A stretch of 49,967 bases of DNA from Rufibacter ruber. Its GTDB lineage: Bacteria > Bacteroidota > Bacteroidia > Cytophagales > Hymenobacteraceae. Shown here in pieces: positions 48,933 to 49,967 of the stretch (positions are counted from its first letter, which is position 1; each line of letters begins with the position of its first letter). The DNA is taken from positions 1 through 49,967 of the forward strand of contig NZ_LRMM01000034.1 of assembly GCF_001647275.1 (NCBI RefSeq), in the 5' to 3' direction. The notes under the pieces were generated by a model. The model saw only the letters and a program-made list of their open reading frames with translations. It made no database searches and was not told where the DNA came from. Position numbers and translations under genes: made by a program.

Positions 48933-49592
48933 ATGCGGCGGCTGATCGTGCTTATGTTTCTTCTACCCGTTTGGGCTTACGGTGGCTGCCAAAGCCGGCA
49001 GGAACCAGATACCCCGCGGGTTACGGCCGCCTCTTACAGGCCGACAAACCGCACAGCCCCTAAAAGTGCCTTCCAGCGCAACTACAACAACACTGCCACC
49101 ATGACCGCCTTCTATGAGCGCACAGAACTGGCCATGGAGGAGAACCCTGAGGTAAGGAAAGCGTCTGATTTCATTGCCAACCCGTTTCTGCCCGCGGTAG
49201 ACCCGGCCTTGAAGCACTATGTGGCCCAACTCAAGACCCGCTACCAGGTGGTGAAAGACACCATTTCCAACGTGCACAACCCGCGCTACACAGACACGCT
49301 TTTTCAGCTGAACTTTGACTCCAGCACCGTTGAGCTGTATTACCCCATGTACACCAAACGGTTCCTGCTGTCTTACGCAGACATCAAAAGCCCCAATCTG
49401 GCCCTCCGGAACGGGCTAAAAGTAGGCACCCCCCGCGAAGAGCTGCTGCAGAAACTACAGGGCTACAAGCTGTTCATCAAAGAGCAGAAAAACCTGATTG
49501 AGGTCTGCGACTGGGAACGCAACTCCTGGCTCCGGTTTCACATGACCAAAGGCCGGGTGAGCAGCATCCAGTATGAGGGGTACATTGATTAA
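48933..49592 (+). CDS. Exported protein, possibly lipoprotein, unknown
   Basis: A 219-aa protein. The N-terminus MRRLIVLMFLLPVWAYGGCQ looks like a lipoprotein signal with Cys 19, though the lipobox (YGGC) is weak. The mature part starts with a Ser/Thr/Asn-rich linker, then strand-rich sequence (TVELYYPMYTKRFLLSYADI) and a C-terminal motif GLKVGTPREELLQKL...NLIEVCDWERNSWLRFHMTKGRVSSIQYEGY. The end resembles small 'YqeB/SmpA-like' beta modules, but I cannot assign a family. Periplasmic or membrane-anchored. Confidence 0.75.
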   Translation: MRRLIVLMFLLPVWAYGGCQSRQEPDTPRVTAASYRPTNRTAPKSAFQRNYNNTATMTAFYERTELAMEENPEVRKASDFIANPFLPAVDPALKHYVAQLKTRYQVVKDTISNVHNPRYTDTLFQLNFDSSTVELYYPMYTKRFLLSYADIKSPNLALRNGLKVGTPREELLQKLQGYKLFIKEQKNLIEVCDWERNSWLRFHMTKGRVSSIQYEGYID

Positions 49593-49642
49593 TTAAGAAT
49601 TGGTAATTCCGAATTAAGAATGGAAGGCGCGATTGCCCATAA

Positions 49643-49800
49643 GCGCTGGTTTCCCTTTTGATTTTGCAGGCGAAAACGGAGGCCGCAGGTTCTTCACTAG
49701 CATTTTCTGAGCAGCATACCAGCGCTACGGCCAAGGCAAAAGCGATCTCAGGTTCTTTGGCGGCCCGCTTATAGCGTAAAAGACAAATGAGAACACGCTC
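49643..49800. mobile_element. Decayed second copy of the 161-bp MITE
   Basis: About 158 bp aligning over its length with the element at 45010-45170, same orientation (shared TTTTGATTTTGCA, GCGAAAACGG, TGAGCAGCATAC, CTCAGGTTCTTT). End sequences are GCGCTGG...CACGCTC, and the flanks TAA/TTA fit a TNA target. More mutated ends indicate an older insertion. Confidence 0.8.
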
Positions 49801-49967
49801 TTACGTAAAATCAGCGCTTCTCCGTTAGTCAGGTATTTACGCCTGCAGGTTTACGCTTTGTTTTAGGTGTATTAGGGGTTATATAGAATAAGGAACTATA
49901 AGTTTGGTCGAGGCTTTCTCCTTGTATGCTACTACGGTATTCCTCGATTTCAAAAGACGAAAAAACA
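49801..49967. other. Window end, no gene seen
   Basis: AT-rich sequence with no open frame of note on either strand. The next gene presumably lies beyond the window. Confidence 0.4.

Noticed and set aside
1-49967. tRNA, rRNA or tmRNA genes
   Set aside because: No cloverleaf with a T-loop GTTCGA-type consensus and no rRNA signature was seen on either strand; short genes could still be missed without a covariance search.

Overview
The window looks like chromosome of a member of Bacteroidota, most likely Cytophagales/Hymenobacteraceae (Rufibacter/Nibribacter/Pontibacter-like). This rests on protein families typical of that group (BT_3928-like DoxX protein, DUF1599, DUF3891, DUF4403, folP-cdaA pair, LytS/LytR pair), near absence of Shine-Dalgarno sequences, and several promoters of the Bacteroidota type (TAnnTTTG, once with an upstream TTG). 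The genus is inference. No rRNA, tRNA, CRISPR array or complete transposase gene was recognised.

Layout. 1-6.7 kb: alpha/beta hydrolase, a frameshifted DinB gene, a POT-family peptide transporter, a FUSC-type membrane protein, a lipoprotein and a PD-(D/E)XK protein. 6.8-19.5 kb, all minus strand: an envelope-stress-like cluster made of a 1661-aa DUF3686/AAA+ ATPase, small membrane proteins, a membrane-anchored coiled-coil protein, a YqiK-like flotillin, its YqiJ-like OB-fold partner, PspA and a small YjfI-like protein. A divergent XRE regulator (19.8-20.6 kb) and a single-HKD phospholipase-D-like protein follow. 21.7-30.4 kb: STAS-like protein, isoaspartyl peptidase, winged-helix protein, fatty acid hydroxylase, shikimate kinase, BT_3928/DUF1599 pair, folP-cdaA. 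30.4-31.7 kb is gene-free and repeat-rich. 31.7-38.6 kb: two serine hydrolases (one without its catalytic serine), a LytS/LytR two-component system, a DEDDh exonuclease and an erythromycin-esterase-like lipoprotein. 39-49.6 kb: a NYN plus cold-shock-domain protein with a long leader, the divergent kbl/tdh threonine-degradation genes, DUF3891, a beta-barrel gene broken by a MITE, a thioredoxin-like protein, a DUF4403 lipoprotein, a YihY-family protein and a final exported protein.

The non-coding part is as striking as the genes. At least 25 intergenic copies (about one per 2 kb), plus one apparent copy inside a coding region, belong to one palindrome family of the form CTGTTTT-GGnC-CTGTTTT-loop-AAAACAG-GnCC-AAAACAG. 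They lie mostly at gene ends, often between convergent genes. Further families are REP/BIME-like hairpin arrays flanking the flotillin region, a MITE with about 30-bp inverted ends, a 161-bp MITE with a TAA target duplication that splits a gene (with a decayed second copy), a 10-bp-step GACTCAGAAC-type direct repeat, and an ACTCCCCCTTTGAAGGGGG element.

The best candidates for new biology are the PspA/flotillin/DUF3686-ATPase cluster with its divergent regulator, and the palindrome family, including its possible insertion into the ATPase reading frame.
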